Positions 49,373 to 60,257 are shown, numbered from the stretch's first letter. The stretch is DNA of 64,000 nucleotides from Bostrychus sinensis (GCA_020698575.1 CM036245.1:41013093-41077092), one strand, 5' to 3'. Made by a program: numbers and translations. Notes: generated by a model from the letters alone, not told the origin.

Positions 49373-50044
49373 TCAGCGTTTGGCCTCCCTAAACCTCATG
49401 GCGACAGCATCTATGGCGTCACCGAAGAGGCCAGAGGGGGAGACCGGGGCATCGAGGAGGAGGGTCCGGTCCTTCTCCTTGATGTCCGTGAGGTTCAGCC
49501 ACAGATGCCTCTCCATAGCGACCAAAGCCGCCATAGAGTGGCCGATGGCGCAGGCCATCTGTTTAGTCGCCCGGAAAGACAGATCTGTGGCACGGCGGAG
49601 CTCTGAAAACGCCTCATGGTCTAGAGACCCCCCTGCACTCAGATCCTTCAGCAGGTCAGCCTGATAAGCCTGCAACACAGTCATAGTGTGCAATGCAGCA
49701 CCAGCCTGACCCGCTGCCTGAAACGCCTTCCCCATCAGCGATGACGTCATATGGCACGGCTTGGTGGGGAGGGTGGGTTTCTGGAGGGAGAACAAAGCCC
49801 CAGGAGAGAGGTAGCCCGCAAGAGCCTCCTCAACCCGAGGCATCGCCCCATAGCCCCGCGTCTCCGCCCCGACAATAGCTGAGTACGTCAGCGTCGAAGG
49901 GACAAAGACGCGGGACGAATAGGGATGACTCCACGAGCAAGAGAGCTCCTCGTGAAGATCATCAATAAAGGGGAGAGATCTCAGCGGCGGTCTCTCCCCT
50001 TTTTTGATGATCTTCACGAGGAGCTCTCTTGCTCGTGGAGTCAT
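49373..50044 (-). pseudogene. DIRS gag-like ORF carrying an inverted duplication
   Basis: About 223 open codons from 50044 down to 49373. The downstream part (YSAIVGAETRGYG, GAALHTMTVLQAYQADLLKD, LSFRATKQMACAIGHSMAAL) resembles the conserved block of DIRS gag proteins. The first ~20 codons come from the second arm of the hairpin at 49873-50096 and so are not ancestral. Upstream gag sequence probably continues in 50100-50550 in a broken state. Confidence 0.6.
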
Positions 50045-50096
50045 CCCTATTCGTCCCGCGTCTTTGTCCCTTTGACGCTGACGTACTCAGCTATTG
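49873..50096. repeat. 106-bp near-perfect hairpin
   Basis: Left arm 49873-49978 and right arm 49991-50096 are inverted copies with about two mismatches. A 12-bp loop (tctcagcggcgg, 49979-49990) separates them. Both arms are gag sequence. Confidence 0.95.
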
Positions 50097-50811
50097 GCCA
50101 CTCGACAGAAATCTGTCGTCCAATTTAGAGCGTTTGGAAGAAACCTGGCCCCGCAGCCAGTCAGTACTGAGCCGCTCTACTGCCCTGGTGACGACCTCGA
50201 GCAACTCCTCAACCTCTACTTAAGAGCGGGAGGAGCGCCGCGAGGCAGCGGCGGCCAGGGAGGAGGTGTCATCAGACCCATGCTCACCGGAAGCATGGGC
50301 CTCATCCTCATTTGGCAGGAGCGCAAGGGACAGAGAGCCCTCTGATCCCGGCGCCTCCGCCAGCTCGACACGTGACCCCCAGGATCGCAGGACGTGCCGC
50401 CCCGCTCTTTGAAAAAAGCGAGGCGAGCACGCAGACCTTAACTGACAGAAGGTGCTCGCACTCCCCGCTAGCCCGCGGGCCGCGTGTTCTTCCCCCAAAC
50501 ATTAAAAACAAAACGCATGCAAATCGTCCTCTGGCAGGGAGGAACACACATACGAACGTTTTATTCAGACATATTTGCGGTTTATAGTATGTGATATTTT
50601 CACACTCTCTCTAAACACACAGCTCTTTACACACAGCGGTCTGAAGACAAACTGACCTGGAGACTGTTCCTGTCACGTGCCTTTTATACCTCCCCAGCTC
50701 AATCAACCAGGTGCGCCCAATCTCGCAGGTGCTGTTGATGGAGCACGAGGTATATAAGCAGGCCAAATCCCTTTGGCGTGTTTGACACACAAGCTTCACA
50801 AGTGGTCAAAA

Positions 50812-51311
50812 AAATGACATTTCCCATAACGTTTGAAGGGGAATGTGATTTCAACTTTCTGAGCGCTATAGCTTTTTCCCATTGAAAGTGACAAAAAGCC
50901 CACTAGAATGGCATGGCGAGTAAACTGCGTGATTGTGTGAGTTTACTATGATATGTCATATCAGAGTGCTGGAGAACAGTTGAGGCGTGTGTAATGCATT
51001 GCCAATGCAGAAAGCAACAATGGCATTTCCAGCACCTGAGAAGCGCTTTGACGCACTAAAAGATAGTTTTGACATTTTCTCAGGCATGGAACATGATAGA
51101 ACCAAAATTCCAATTGCATTTTGTAGCACTTGTTGCACCGTTGTGGCACGGCAGAAATGGTCAAGTTATCTTTTATAGGTTTTCCACAAAACGTGATTTT
51201 AACTTTCTGAGCGCTCTAGCTTTTTCCCATTGAAAGAGACAAAAAGCCCATTAGAATGGCACAGCGAGTATACTGCGTGATTGTAGCTGAGTTTACTAAG
51301 ATATGTCATAT
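50812..51311 (+). repeat. two direct copies of a ~140-bp unit
   Basis: 50812-50965 and 51174-51311 share aactttctgagcgct, tagctttttcccattgaaag, gacaaaaagccca and gatatgtcatatc. The second copy is cut at catatc by the start of the 10.8-kb element, which helps fix that boundary at 51312. Confidence 0.75.
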
Positions 51312-51385
51312 CCGTTCCACTGTCTTAACTCCAACGAGTCGTCTAGATGCGGTAAGGCTGAGGATGGGGCTCAGGTAGAGTAAAG
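51312..51385 (+). repeat. left terminal inverted repeat of the 10.8-kb element
   Basis: Inverted copy of 62045-62118. It begins ccgttccactgtc, against ctgtcccactgtc at the other end. Confidence 0.85.
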
Positions 51386-52038
51386 TCACAGGGGTAGAGC
51401 AGAGTCACAGAAAAGAAAGCCTTACACCCCAGTGTGGTTCATCTCGACCCAAGGGGGCCGGGGACGGGGCTCAGGTAGAGTAAAGTCACAGGGGTAGAGT
51501 AAAGTCACAGGGGTAGAGTAAAGTCACAGAGGTAGAGCAAAGTCACAGGGGTAGAGCAGACTCACAGGAAAGAAAGCCCTCAACCCTACCGTGGGTCATC
51601 TCGACCCAAGAGGGCCAGGGATGGGGCTCAGGTAGAGTAAAGTCACAGTGGTAGAGCAAAGTCACAGGGGTAGAGCAGACTCACAGGAGAGAAAGCCCTC
51701 GACCCCAGCGTGGGTCATCTCAACCCAAGAGGGCCGGGGACGGGGCTCAGGTAGAGTAAAGTCACAGGGGTAGAGTAAAGTCACAGGGGTAGAGCAGAGT
51801 CACAGGGGTAGAGCAGAGTCACAGGAAAGAAAGCCTTCCACCCCAGCGTAGTTCATCTCGACCCAAGAGGGCCGGGGACGGGGCTCAGGTAGAGTAAAGT
51901 CACAGGGGTAGAGCAGAGTCACAGGGGTAGAGCAGAGTCACAGGAAAAAAAGCCTTCCACCCCAGCGTAGTTCATCTCGATCCAAGAGGGCCGGGGACGG
52001 GGCTCAGGTAGAGTAAAGTCACAGGGGTAGAGCAAAGT
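51358..52038 (+). repeat. subterminal tandem repeats, one end only
   Basis: About six long units of roughly 110-130 bp each contain ggggctcaggtagagtaaag, a variable number of ~19-bp cacaggggtagagcagagt units, then aagaaagcc...cgtagttcatctcgaccca and agagggccggggac. The right end of the element has only one partial unit (about 62020-62075). Confidence 0.9.
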
Positions 52039-52638
52039 TCCTACGCTCTTTACAGGGCAAGGGACCAAATCCTGAATCGTGAATTGCGGCCGCGCTAGGA
52101 CAAACTCGAACCAGTGGATATGACCGTATACGGCTCATTTATAGACGATTATGTTTTTCTGGGGTCTAACGTATATAGAGCATTGTCGAGGGGAAAGTCC
52201 TTTTATTGGGCACTGGTGGAGAGTAAGATTTCGAAGAAAAGGCTGATCCTCATGGACGACGTCGAAGTCTGGAGGAAACTGTGGCTCTATGGCCGCGAGA
52301 TGGAAATTGAGCGCACTACACGACGGATGTGGCGAGAAATATGCACTGATGATGACACTGTTGATAATAGTCGGCAAACAGTAGTGGCTACACGCTCATA
52401 CGTTCTGAGTGACTATAATATCACTATACAAGTGCAACAATGTTATCACGATCGCTACGATCTTGTGGACGGAAGACCCGGTGCGATCTGTATGATCTTC
52501 TTTGGTTACGATTTACCGGGCTGGTTTGCGTTCCATCCTTGCAAGTGTACTAGATTGCGTATGGGCGCACGGAACTTCAAACCCCGCCGTGGAAAAGGTG
52601 AACTCTGTAAACCACCTTGGACCCATAGTCTTCGCTGA
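52039..52638 (+). pseudogene. virus-like ORF family C, truncated left copy
   Basis: I do not recognise the family. The open stretch from 52114 to 52638 contains FIDDYVFLGSNVYRALSRGK, LILMDDVEVWRKLW, RTTRRMWREICTDDDTVDNS, HDRYDLVDGRPGAICMIFFG and HPCKCTRLRMGARNF. It is the mirror-image partner of 60230-60781 (minus strand) and lacks the N-terminal half found there, which is replaced by tandem repeats. It is intronless and compact. A viral origin is inferred from context only. Confidence 0.5.
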
Positions 52639-52853
52639 GTGTTTCAGTGTCTGTCAGATGTAAACACCACACATGTTTGACATGAAAATGTGTACGTACC
52701 CTGGACTGTATAATGCACCTGAGTTGTTGTGAATATGAAAAATAAAAATACAATAAATGTACCATTCCAAAGAGAAAAACTGCATTTGATCATCTCTGTT
52801 TTATGAGCATGTCTCTGTACATCGTCCCTTCAAATAAAGACTACACGCACACG

Positions 52854-52865
<12 letters not shown>

Positions 52866-52925
<60 letters not shown>
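52866..52925 (+). repeat. (GA)n microsatellite
   Basis: Pure agag run following a short (AC)n. The mirror arm has (GT)n at 59888-59918 in the corresponding place. Confidence 0.95.
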
Positions 52926-52926
<1 letters not shown>

Positions 52927-53143
52927 GATACAGCAATTTGACAAGGACACGTTTATTTACTTGTCACGGTGAATGCACCTTATACACATCCTGCACATGC
53001 CGCAATTCCTGTTTGTACATTATCATCGTCACCGCAGTGATCATTCTTCTTCGTCTTTTTCTTCTTTTTCTTCTTCTTCTTTGAGATTTTATTTATAGTC
53101 GGGCGCACCTTCATCATCGCGGCCTTAGCGGCGTGTACTCTCT

Positions 53144-53800
53144 GGACCATATTTACTAAGACGGGTGCTAAATTGCGAGTGCAGTGAGAAAATTGGCCAT
53201 GTTGCGCGTGAATTACTAAGACAAATTGCGTGGCCAGTGACAGGTGCAAACAGATGGGGCGGAACTATTTAAACAGAATCATTGCGTGTATTGTTTTGCG
53301 TCATGGAAGGTGCGGAAGTGGAACACAAACGGAAGCAAAAATTTAACTAAGAATAGCTGAAAGGGCTAGTGAATAATTTTTTCATCCGTCATGGCAAATA
53401 GATCTGCACGCGTGGCAAACACTCTAACCCTACGTATTTCTTCATTTCTTCTCCTTCGTCTCACACGAATCACAGCAGCCAAATCTGTGCAAAAGATTAG
53501 CACGTCCTTCTCCAACATGCTAAATTTATCCGCTATTTTCGCACGCAAAGTCATGGTGAGTCTTGATAAATATCATTGCGGGCGGTAAATGAATGAATTT
53601 GCATTTTCTCCGCCTTCCATTTTGCGCACTCTGGGAAGAACGCCTCAGTTTACATATTCATTAGGTCATAGGAGCAAAATCTGCATTGCGTTCGCTCTGC
53701 TCCTGTAAGACACACAAATCTCAACTGCATCTGGGTTTTCTCCAATTTTAGCTCATATTATTCAGTTAGCGTGCACGCAAACCTTTGATAAATCTGGCCC
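53144..53800. mobile_element. 657-bp MITE inside the left mirror arm
   Basis: The ends are ggaccatatttactaag and, inverted, gggccagatttatcaaag. TCT lies on both sides (53141-53143, 53801-53803). The right mirror arm (near 59640-59660) has the uninterrupted empty site with a single TCT. Confidence 0.8.
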
Positions 53801-54462
53801 TCTATGTACTTTTTGAGATGTCGCAGAAACATCTCATGTTGCTCCAATCTGTGTTTCAATGTCACGTAGCTGGTCAGCTCTTGTAAAGTAGGATAAACTC
53901 GGGTTACAAACTCAGCCTTTTCCACGGTACGCACGTGATCCAAAATCGCTCCCAGCGTGTTGAACCGCTGACCGCGGTACAAGAATTTCGCACGTCCATT
54001 CAAGGTCACTGGTGACAACACCTCGCCGGTTATGATGTGGAAGAGATATGACAACACCTCGCCGGTTATGATGTGGAAGAGATATCCGCTGTAATTCGCT
54101 TCGGGGTCCGTGTACGCTAGCACGAACGCAATCCGGTCGTCCTTGCAAACCTCTAACTTTTTTAACACGGCCAAGAGTTTACGTCGCTCACGTACTCGGT
54201 TAGAGTTCTCCCAAAGTCCCCACCACGCGCCCTGTAACGTTGCTATCATCTCACGCATCTCGTTCACCGCACGTGTGACGGAAACCGAGTTCGGATCTAC
54301 AGGCCGCGTGAGCGCAGGTCTGGTCGCCAAAAACCCGCGAAAATCACATAGGATACCTTGCACCTGGCTAATGATATCCTTGGTCGGTTTCATTTTGTAT
54401 CCCAGTTCGGAAAAGAGACTTTGCCAATGGCCCCACTCCAAGCTCATGTGAAACCTTATCAT
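53758..54462 (-). pseudogene. virus-like ORF family A/B, copy B
   Basis: I do not recognise the family. An open frame of 234 codons contains VSVTRAVNEMREMIATLQGA, WWGLWENSNRV, RIAFVLAYTDPEANYSGYLF, LYRGQRFNTLGAILDHVRTV and FVTRVYPTLQELTSYVTLKH. It is paralogous to copy A just upstream (54459-55347). A 36-bp in-frame tandem duplication repeats YLFHIITGEVLS. The last ~17 codons come from the MITE inserted at 53144-53800, so the original C-terminus was lost. The RGQRFNTLGAILDHVR segment loosely recalls the second half of an SH2 domain, but no FLVR motif is seen, so I do not assign it. Confidence 0.5.
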
Positions 54463-55347
54463 CGCAGTGGAATCCTCTCGTGTACCCGTAAGCCATTATG
54501 TTGTATTACAGTGCGGCAGCAGTCTTGAAGAGTAGGAAAAAACCCCTTTCCGAATTCAGCCTTTTGAACAGTGCGTATATGCTCGAAAAGATCTCGCAGA
54601 GCGGTGAACTGCTTGTCGTTGTACATGAAACCCCTGTTATACCAGGTCACGGGATACAATTTATCGCGCACTAGGATGGTGAAGAGGTATCCTCCGTTAA
54701 GGTAATTCACCATGTAGTCTGTGAACACCACGGCGAAAGCCCGTTTGTGGGTTCCGGCCGTCTTTCTCTCTCTGTCATACCTACGTAGTAGCCTTTTCAT
54801 GTAGCACACATGCGAAAAAAATTTCCCAAAGTCCCCACCACGCATCGCCCAACGATAGCATCATCTCACGCATCTCATCCACCGCGGCTGTAAGAGAAAC
54901 GGAGTTCTGAACGGCGGGTGGCGCGTCCGCGGGTCTGGTCAGCAGAGTCGAATGAAAAATGGTAAACACCGCGTGCTGTACCAAGGCGATAAGATTCTTA
55001 CATGGCTCCACCTCGCATTCTGTCTCGAAGTGGAATTCAACTCGCCACTCGCTGATTTTAAAGTGAATGTCAAACGTCGACAGCGCGCTGTTCTGTCTCT
55101 TCATCACAACTGAACACACTCCTCCGCCCTCGTTCGAGAAACATTGCCCTATGACAGCCGTGCGTGGGGGCACCTCCGGTCTGTTCATGAACGAGGTGAT
55201 GTAGTCCTCAGACGCGGGGCCCCACCAGTGTTTGGCTAAGAACAGCTCCCAACTTCGGTTTAGTAAAATCCAGTTGCTGCACTCGGGCTCAAGCGCGTAA
55301 TATAGGTGACCGCGAAATTCAAACAGGTCTAGGCATTCGAAAGCCAT
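54459..55347 (-). pseudogene. virus-like ORF family A/B, copy A, frameshifted
   Basis: Starts at 55347 with MAFECLDLFEFRGHLYYALE and continues through SNWILLNRSWELFLAKHWWG and SVSLTAAVDEMREMMLSLGD to 54781. A frameshift near 54815-54845 breaks it, and the matching continuation (FAVVFTDYMVNYLNGGYLFT, RDLFEHIRTVQKAEF, FFPTLQDC) lies in another frame down to 54459. Its second half aligns with copy B, so A and B are tandem paralogues transcribed in the same direction. Function is unknown. Confidence 0.5.
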
Positions 55348-55430
55348 TCTCCTAAACAGTATACAGCGCGCGTCAGGCTCGTGACTGTAAAAATTCTCCG
55401 CTGCGAACTTGAGTCGATTGGGGTTGCCGA

Positions 55431-55456
55431 ACAGAGAGAGAGAGAGAGAGAGAGAG

Positions 55457-55537
<81 letters not shown>
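55431..55537 (+). repeat. (GA)n(TA)n compound microsatellite
   Basis: GA run to about 55456, then an uninterrupted TA run to about 55537, between copy A and the family C fragment. Confidence 0.95.
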
Positions 55538-55539
<2 letters not shown>

Positions 55540-55541
<2 letters not shown>

Positions 55542-55953
55542 GCCTATGGTCACCTTTTTTGACGTCAGTGCCCTACACATTCCTCCAGCTTGAAAATCAC
55601 AGGAGATGGACGGAGCCGCAGGTGCACTGTGTACCACTGAGACCACTAAGACCCACTTTTTTGTCATGTTGTCGCCCGGACGCAACTTGGTGGGAATGGA
55701 CCCTGGATTGGAAAAGCCGATCGACCCAGAACATTTCAGTGATGATCATTCGCACTGGAGGAGCATCACTCACGTCCGGTTTGGAAACAATGCATCGTTA
55801 CCTCATGTGTACGACCCAGATGTGGAAATGGAGTCTGATGGATGTGAGGACTTGATGAGAAGTTCGCATTTACTCGACTGGTTTGCATTCCATCCTTGCA
55901 AGTGTACTAGATTGCGTATGGGCGCACGGAACTTCAAAGCCTGCAGGCGATAG
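55540..55953 (+). pseudogene. virus-like ORF family C, second copy with internal deletion
   Basis: Matches the N-terminal part of 60258-61139 (FFVMLSPGRNLVGMDPGLEK, EHFSDDHSHWRSITHVRFGN, PHVYDPDVEMESDGCEDL). It then jumps at about 55865 straight to the C-terminal motif WFAFHPCKCTRLRMGARNFK. The middle (~120 codons) is missing. Confidence 0.5.
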
Positions 55954-56592
55954 CGTGGTTCCAGAGAAATGTCGAGTGTGAAGCGGAGCTCCCCACGGGA
56001 AATGCTGACTTTTTAAAAGCGACCGGATGTCAGCCTCGGAACCATAGTCTTAGTCGGAATTTGACTCCCAGTAACAATCAGAGTTGAAGTCAATGTTTTG
56101 ATGTACTTTGTAATACTTATGTATGTATTTATGTATGTATGTATGTATGTATGTATGCACGCATGTACCCACGTAAATGCAAATTTAAAAAAACACTGAT
56201 ATATAATCCATTGCATTCGTTTATTTTTTATTTTTTAGCATCTGAACATTAAGAACTGAGCTGCAGCTCATATCAGGGGAGAGGATAGGAGAGAGCGAGG
56301 ATGCAGACTAGAGCTACTGAGCGAGCTTAGCCGTAGAGTGCAGTGAGAAGACTCAGTTGTGTGAAGAGACTAAGGGCTGATGACGATTTAGCTGGTGGTA
56401 GCAAAAGTAGCACTAGTAGCAGTAGCACTAGTGGTATTGGTTGTAGAAGTAGAAGCGTGGGGGGCACAGCGTCAGAGCAAAAGAAGAAGAAAAATATCAA
56501 AACGACAGACAATATTATCCATTTAATGTTTTTGACTAAAATGGCACATGAAATAACATATTACTGAAACAAAAACAAAATAAATTGTCACA
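55954..56592. other. spacer upstream of the transposase
   Basis: Contains (ATGT)n at 56119-56160 and a Ser-rich open stretch (56343-56567) rich in agt/agc triplets. That stretch could be a 5' exon or leader of the transposase gene; nothing decides this. Confidence 0.3.
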
Positions 56593-59240
56593 GTGTCGAA
56601 GCGTTTCAATGTTCAGCAAGTTCTAGACATAATTTTCTCAGCAGAACCACTGGAGGATGTCTCTGATTTCGAACAGGAGGATGTGTCAGAAGAAGACAAA
56701 GAAGAAGAAGAAGAAGAAAAAGAAGAAGATGCCAACGAATACAACTCCGATCACCGTGCTACACATTCAGAAAAAGACGAGTGTGAAGACGGGGATGAAA
56801 TAAAAGAAAAAGAAGAAGACGACGAAGAAGAAGAAACAGATTATGACGATGAGGACGATGATGAAGACAACAACGACCAGGCTGAGAAATACAACTAGAG
56901 GACCAAAGAGAACAAGATGAAGCGAACGAGAAGTTGAGGAAGTGAAATTTAGCGCAATCCCTCGAGTACCAAGAGGGACGAGGGGCCGAGTATTGGAGAT
57001 AGACAAAGAACGAGAAGAAAACGCACCCCGGGAACTCACAGTGGACCCCCCTGGAAAGAGACGAGCCTGAGTATTAGAAGGTGGTAACCAAGAGCGAGTA
57101 GATGGACAGGAATGTCACAAACGTGCTTGCTCCGCTGCTGCCGCTGTTGCCGCTGCTGCTGCTGTTGCCGGTGCTGCCGCTGCAGCCGCTGATGATGTAA
57201 ACGATGATAACGACGATGAAGATGCCGCCAACCATGATGATAGCGATTATGAGCGCAGAGGTAGTCGAGACAAAAGACCTCATAATGACGGCAACGACGA
57301 TGAAAGCGACGACGAGCGTAGAGGTAGTAGAGATGAACAAAGTGACCCTCGCGTCTCAAGAAAACAGAAAACTCCCGCTGGAGGAGAGGAGGACGTTCTC
57401 ACTGAGTGCGACCTGAAAAGACCCCTTCCCCGTCATTGGAACAGGCCAAAGACCCTCGTGTTGATGCCGACAAAGAGAGCGACAGCGGGACCGAATACGA
57501 ACGTAGAGGTAGTCGAGACAAACAACGGAACCATCGAGTTGTGAGAAAAAAGAAAACTCCCTCTGTCTTCAGGAGGGGAGGACATTCTCATCGAGCCAAA
57601 AAGACCCTTTCCGTGTCATCGGAACAAGCCAAAGACCATCGGGGAGCTAGGAGGGCGAGAGGGACTTTTTATTGGTCTAAAGACAGGAAAATAAAGTGGT
57701 CCTCCGTGCCCTACAAGAAGCGGGACTCAACGAGCACTGCGCGCATTTCATCCTCGAATAATCGAGCAACACCTCCACCTGCACCGGCAGCGGGGAGTGC
57801 GAGCGCACTCTCCGTGTTTCTCGTGTTTATCACACCCGAGGTGGAACGCGTGATCTTAACTGAGACCAAGGGCTTGCGCAGGTATGGACAGGAGGACTGA
57901 AAGGGGATGGATGAGATTGACTTGCGGGCATACATAGGGCTGCTGATCCTAGCTGGAGTCTACAGATCCCAAGGGGAGGCCGTGGAGAGCCTATGGGACG
58001 CTGAGTGCGGCAGGCCAATTTTCCGAGCCACGATGCCACTCAAGACCTTCTACTCTTACTCAAGCTTATTGAGGTTTGACGTAGAGCGGAGAGGCAGGCT
58101 GAAGACAAACTGGCTGCTATACGAGAGGTCTGGGACCTGTGGTCCGCGCGGCTTCCCCTCCTGTACAACCCAGGCGCAGACGTGACCGTGGACGAGCAGC
58201 TGATTCCTTTCAGAGGTGTCAATAAATAAAAAAAACTTAAATTAATAATAATAATAAGTACTGTCCTTAATTCTAACTTTGTCACCTTTTGCACAGGTCG
58301 CTGCCCTTTCCGTCAGTACATGCCTAGCAAGCCCGCTAGATATGGAATCAAGTCAGGGGTGACCTGCGACGCCAAATCAAGCTACGCGTGGAAAATGCAA
58401 GTGTACACCGGGAAGCGGACAAAGGACGGACCGCCTGGGAAAAACCTGGCCATGCGGGTCGTGATGGACATGACTGAGGGACTCAGGTACTCCAGTGGAG
58501 ACACGCGCCGCAACGTAACGTGCAACAACTTTTTCACATCCTATGAACTGGCCAAGCGTCTGCTGCTGGACAGGAACCTGACGATGGTTGGCATGATTTG
58601 CAAGAACAAGCCCGAGCTCCCGCACGAGCTTATAGCAACCAAGGGCAGACGGGTCTTCTCGAGCCGGTTCGCATTCGCGCCTCTCCCCGCGGCTCTTATC
58701 TCCTACGTGCCCAAGAAAAACAGAAATGTGCTATTGCTAAACACCTGCGACTGCTGCGCAGAAGGAGAAGAAGAAGAAGAAAAAGAACAAGAACAAGATG
58801 AAAACCGAAACCAGAACCAAAAACAGAAACAAAAACAAAAACATAGAAACGAAAATGAAAACGAAAATGAAAATGAAGAACAAGAGGTGGATGAGGGTCC
58901 GAGCGAGCGGGATCGGGATGGGAATAAGCCTTTTGTGGTCCTGTACTATAACCGCACCAAGGGCGGCGTGGACAATTTGGACAAGGTGATCGCTGCCTAC
59001 AGCTGCCATAGGATGACCAGGCGCTGGCCCATGGCCGTCTTCCACAACATCGTAGACGTTTCTTCGTACAACGCCTTCGTACTGTGGCAAGAGATCAAAC
59101 CCAATTGGATGCCCAAGAGGCGCAACAAGAGGAGAATCTTCCTCGAGCGCTTGGGTAAGGCTCTGGTCTCTCCGCTCATCCAAAGGTGTGAGCTTATGCC
59201 ATGCGCAGAAGCGTCCCTCGCGTTTGCGAGGGCGGTTTGA
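56593..59240 (+). pseudogene. piggyBac-family transposase, broken
   Basis: A DDD transposase that cuts and pastes at TTAA. The N-terminal part (56593-56898) has SKRFNVQQVLDIIF then a long Asp/Glu tract. A triplet-repeat low-complexity zone follows (57080-57340). From 57406 the frame carries FYWSKDRKIKWSSVPY and ITPEVERVILTE, then an in-frame stop at 57898-57900. MDEIDLRAYIGLLILAGVYR (57907) follows, with a frameshift near 58085-58105. The region VDEQLIPF leads to an 81-bp GT-AG intron (58216-58296). The rest is open to 59240: CDAKSSYAWKMQVYTGK, VTCNNFFTSYELAKRLL, VLYYNRTKGGVDNLDKV and RRWPMAVFHNIVDVSSYNAF. The three catalytic aspartates (VDEQL, CDAKS, VDNLD) are all visible. A C-terminal Cys-rich domain is not seen. 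Confidence 0.85.
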
Positions 59241-59377
59241 GAGCAGGGGGGGAGTGGGGAACAGCCGAGCCGAGGGGATCGCTGAGGTGATGGGGAACAG
59301 GAGCAAGAGGAAAGAGCTCGAGGTGACGTGGCCCTCGCCTCATCGTCCTCTTCCTACACAGCGACCGTGGGTCACAG

Positions 59378-59664
59378 ACCCTGAAGCAAATTACAGCGGA
59401 TATCTCTTCCACATCATAACCGGCGAAGTGTTGTCACCAGTGACCTTGAATAGACGTGCGAAATTCTTGTACCGCGGTCAGCGGTTCAACACGCTGAGAG
59501 CGATTTTGGATCACATGCGCACCGTGGAAAAGGCTGAGTTTGTAACCCGAATTTATCCTACTTTACAAGAGCTGACCAGCTACGTGACATTGAAACACAG
59601 ATTGGAGCAACATGAGACGTTTCCGCGACATCTCAAAAAGTACATAGAGAGTACACGCCGCTAA
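59378..59664 (+). pseudogene. virus-like ORF family A/B, truncated mirror copy
   Basis: Inverted copy of the second half of copy B. It contains TDPEANYSGYLFHIITGEVL, LYRGQRFNTLRAILDHMRTV and YPTLQELTSYVTLKHRLEQH, ending with a stop at 59662-59664. Unlike 53758 it lacks the MITE, so this end shows the pre-insertion sequence. The N-terminal half is missing because the mirror arm starts at 59378. Confidence 0.5.
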
Positions 59665-59884
59665 GGCCGCGACAATGAAGGTGCGCCCGACTAAATAAAA
59701 TCTCAAAGAAGAAGAAGAAGAAGAGAAAAGAAGAAGATGAAAAAGAATGATCACGGCGGTGACGGTGATAATAATGTACAAACAGGAATTGCGGCGTGTG
59801 CAGGATGTGTATAAGGTGCATTCACCATGACAAGTAAATAAACGTGTCCTTGTCAAATTGCTGTATCGTCTCTCTCTCGCTCTC

Positions 59885-59923
<39 letters not shown>

Positions 59924-60229
59924 AGTCTTTATTTGAAGGGACAATGTACAGAGACATTATGCTCATAAAACAGAGATGATCAAATGCAGTTTTTCTCTTT
60001 GGAATGGTACATTTAATGTATTTTTATTTTTCATATTCACAACAACTCAGGTGCATTATACAGTCCAGGGTACGGTACACATTTTCATGTCAAACGTGTG
60101 GTGTTTACATCTGACAGACACTGAAACACTCAGCGAAGACTATGGCTCCAAGGTGGTTTATAGAGTTCACCTTTTCCACGGCGAGCTCCGCTTCAACGGT
60201 TCTACAGAACAACATTATCACCTGAAGGC
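59665..60229. other. mirror-arm spacer with (GT)n
   Basis: Noncoding spacer homologous, inverted, to 52640-53135. It contains (GT)n at 59888-59918 and a GAAGAA-rich tract at 59708-59740. Confidence 0.7.
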
Positions 60230-60257
60230 TTTGAAGTTCCGTGCGCCCATACGCAAT

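Larger units (their letters stand above)
47854..50775 (-). mobile_element. DIRS-type tyrosine-recombinase retrotransposon, internally deleted
   Basis: Inverted terminal repeats of about 135 bp (47854-47990 and 50637-50775) share aaagggatttggcctgctta, cagcacctgcgagatt and aggaacagtctcca. Reading leftward, the element has gag-like sequence, the start of the reverse transcriptase, and the end of a tyrosine recombinase. The middle (most of RT, RNase H and the recombinase N-terminus) is missing, with a junction between about 48560 and 48660. Intact DIRS elements are around 6 kb; this is 2.9 kb. Confidence 0.8.

Noticed and set aside
48924..49664. 246-codon plus-strand open frame
   Set aside because: Antisense to the DIRS gag and RT sequence; its composition is explained by the GC-rich coding strand opposite.
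51358..52038. Regular direct repeats that look CRISPR-like at a glance
   Set aside because: Spacers are not unique and the units themselves are nested tandem repeats in a vertebrate transposon.
53758..54462. SH2 domain in the A/B protein family
   Set aside because: Only a loose resemblance of one segment; the phosphotyrosine-binding FLVR arginine motif is not seen.
56767..57359. Hydrophobic minus-strand frames suggesting a membrane protein
   Set aside because: They are the antisense of the acidic and GAT-repeat part of the transposase.
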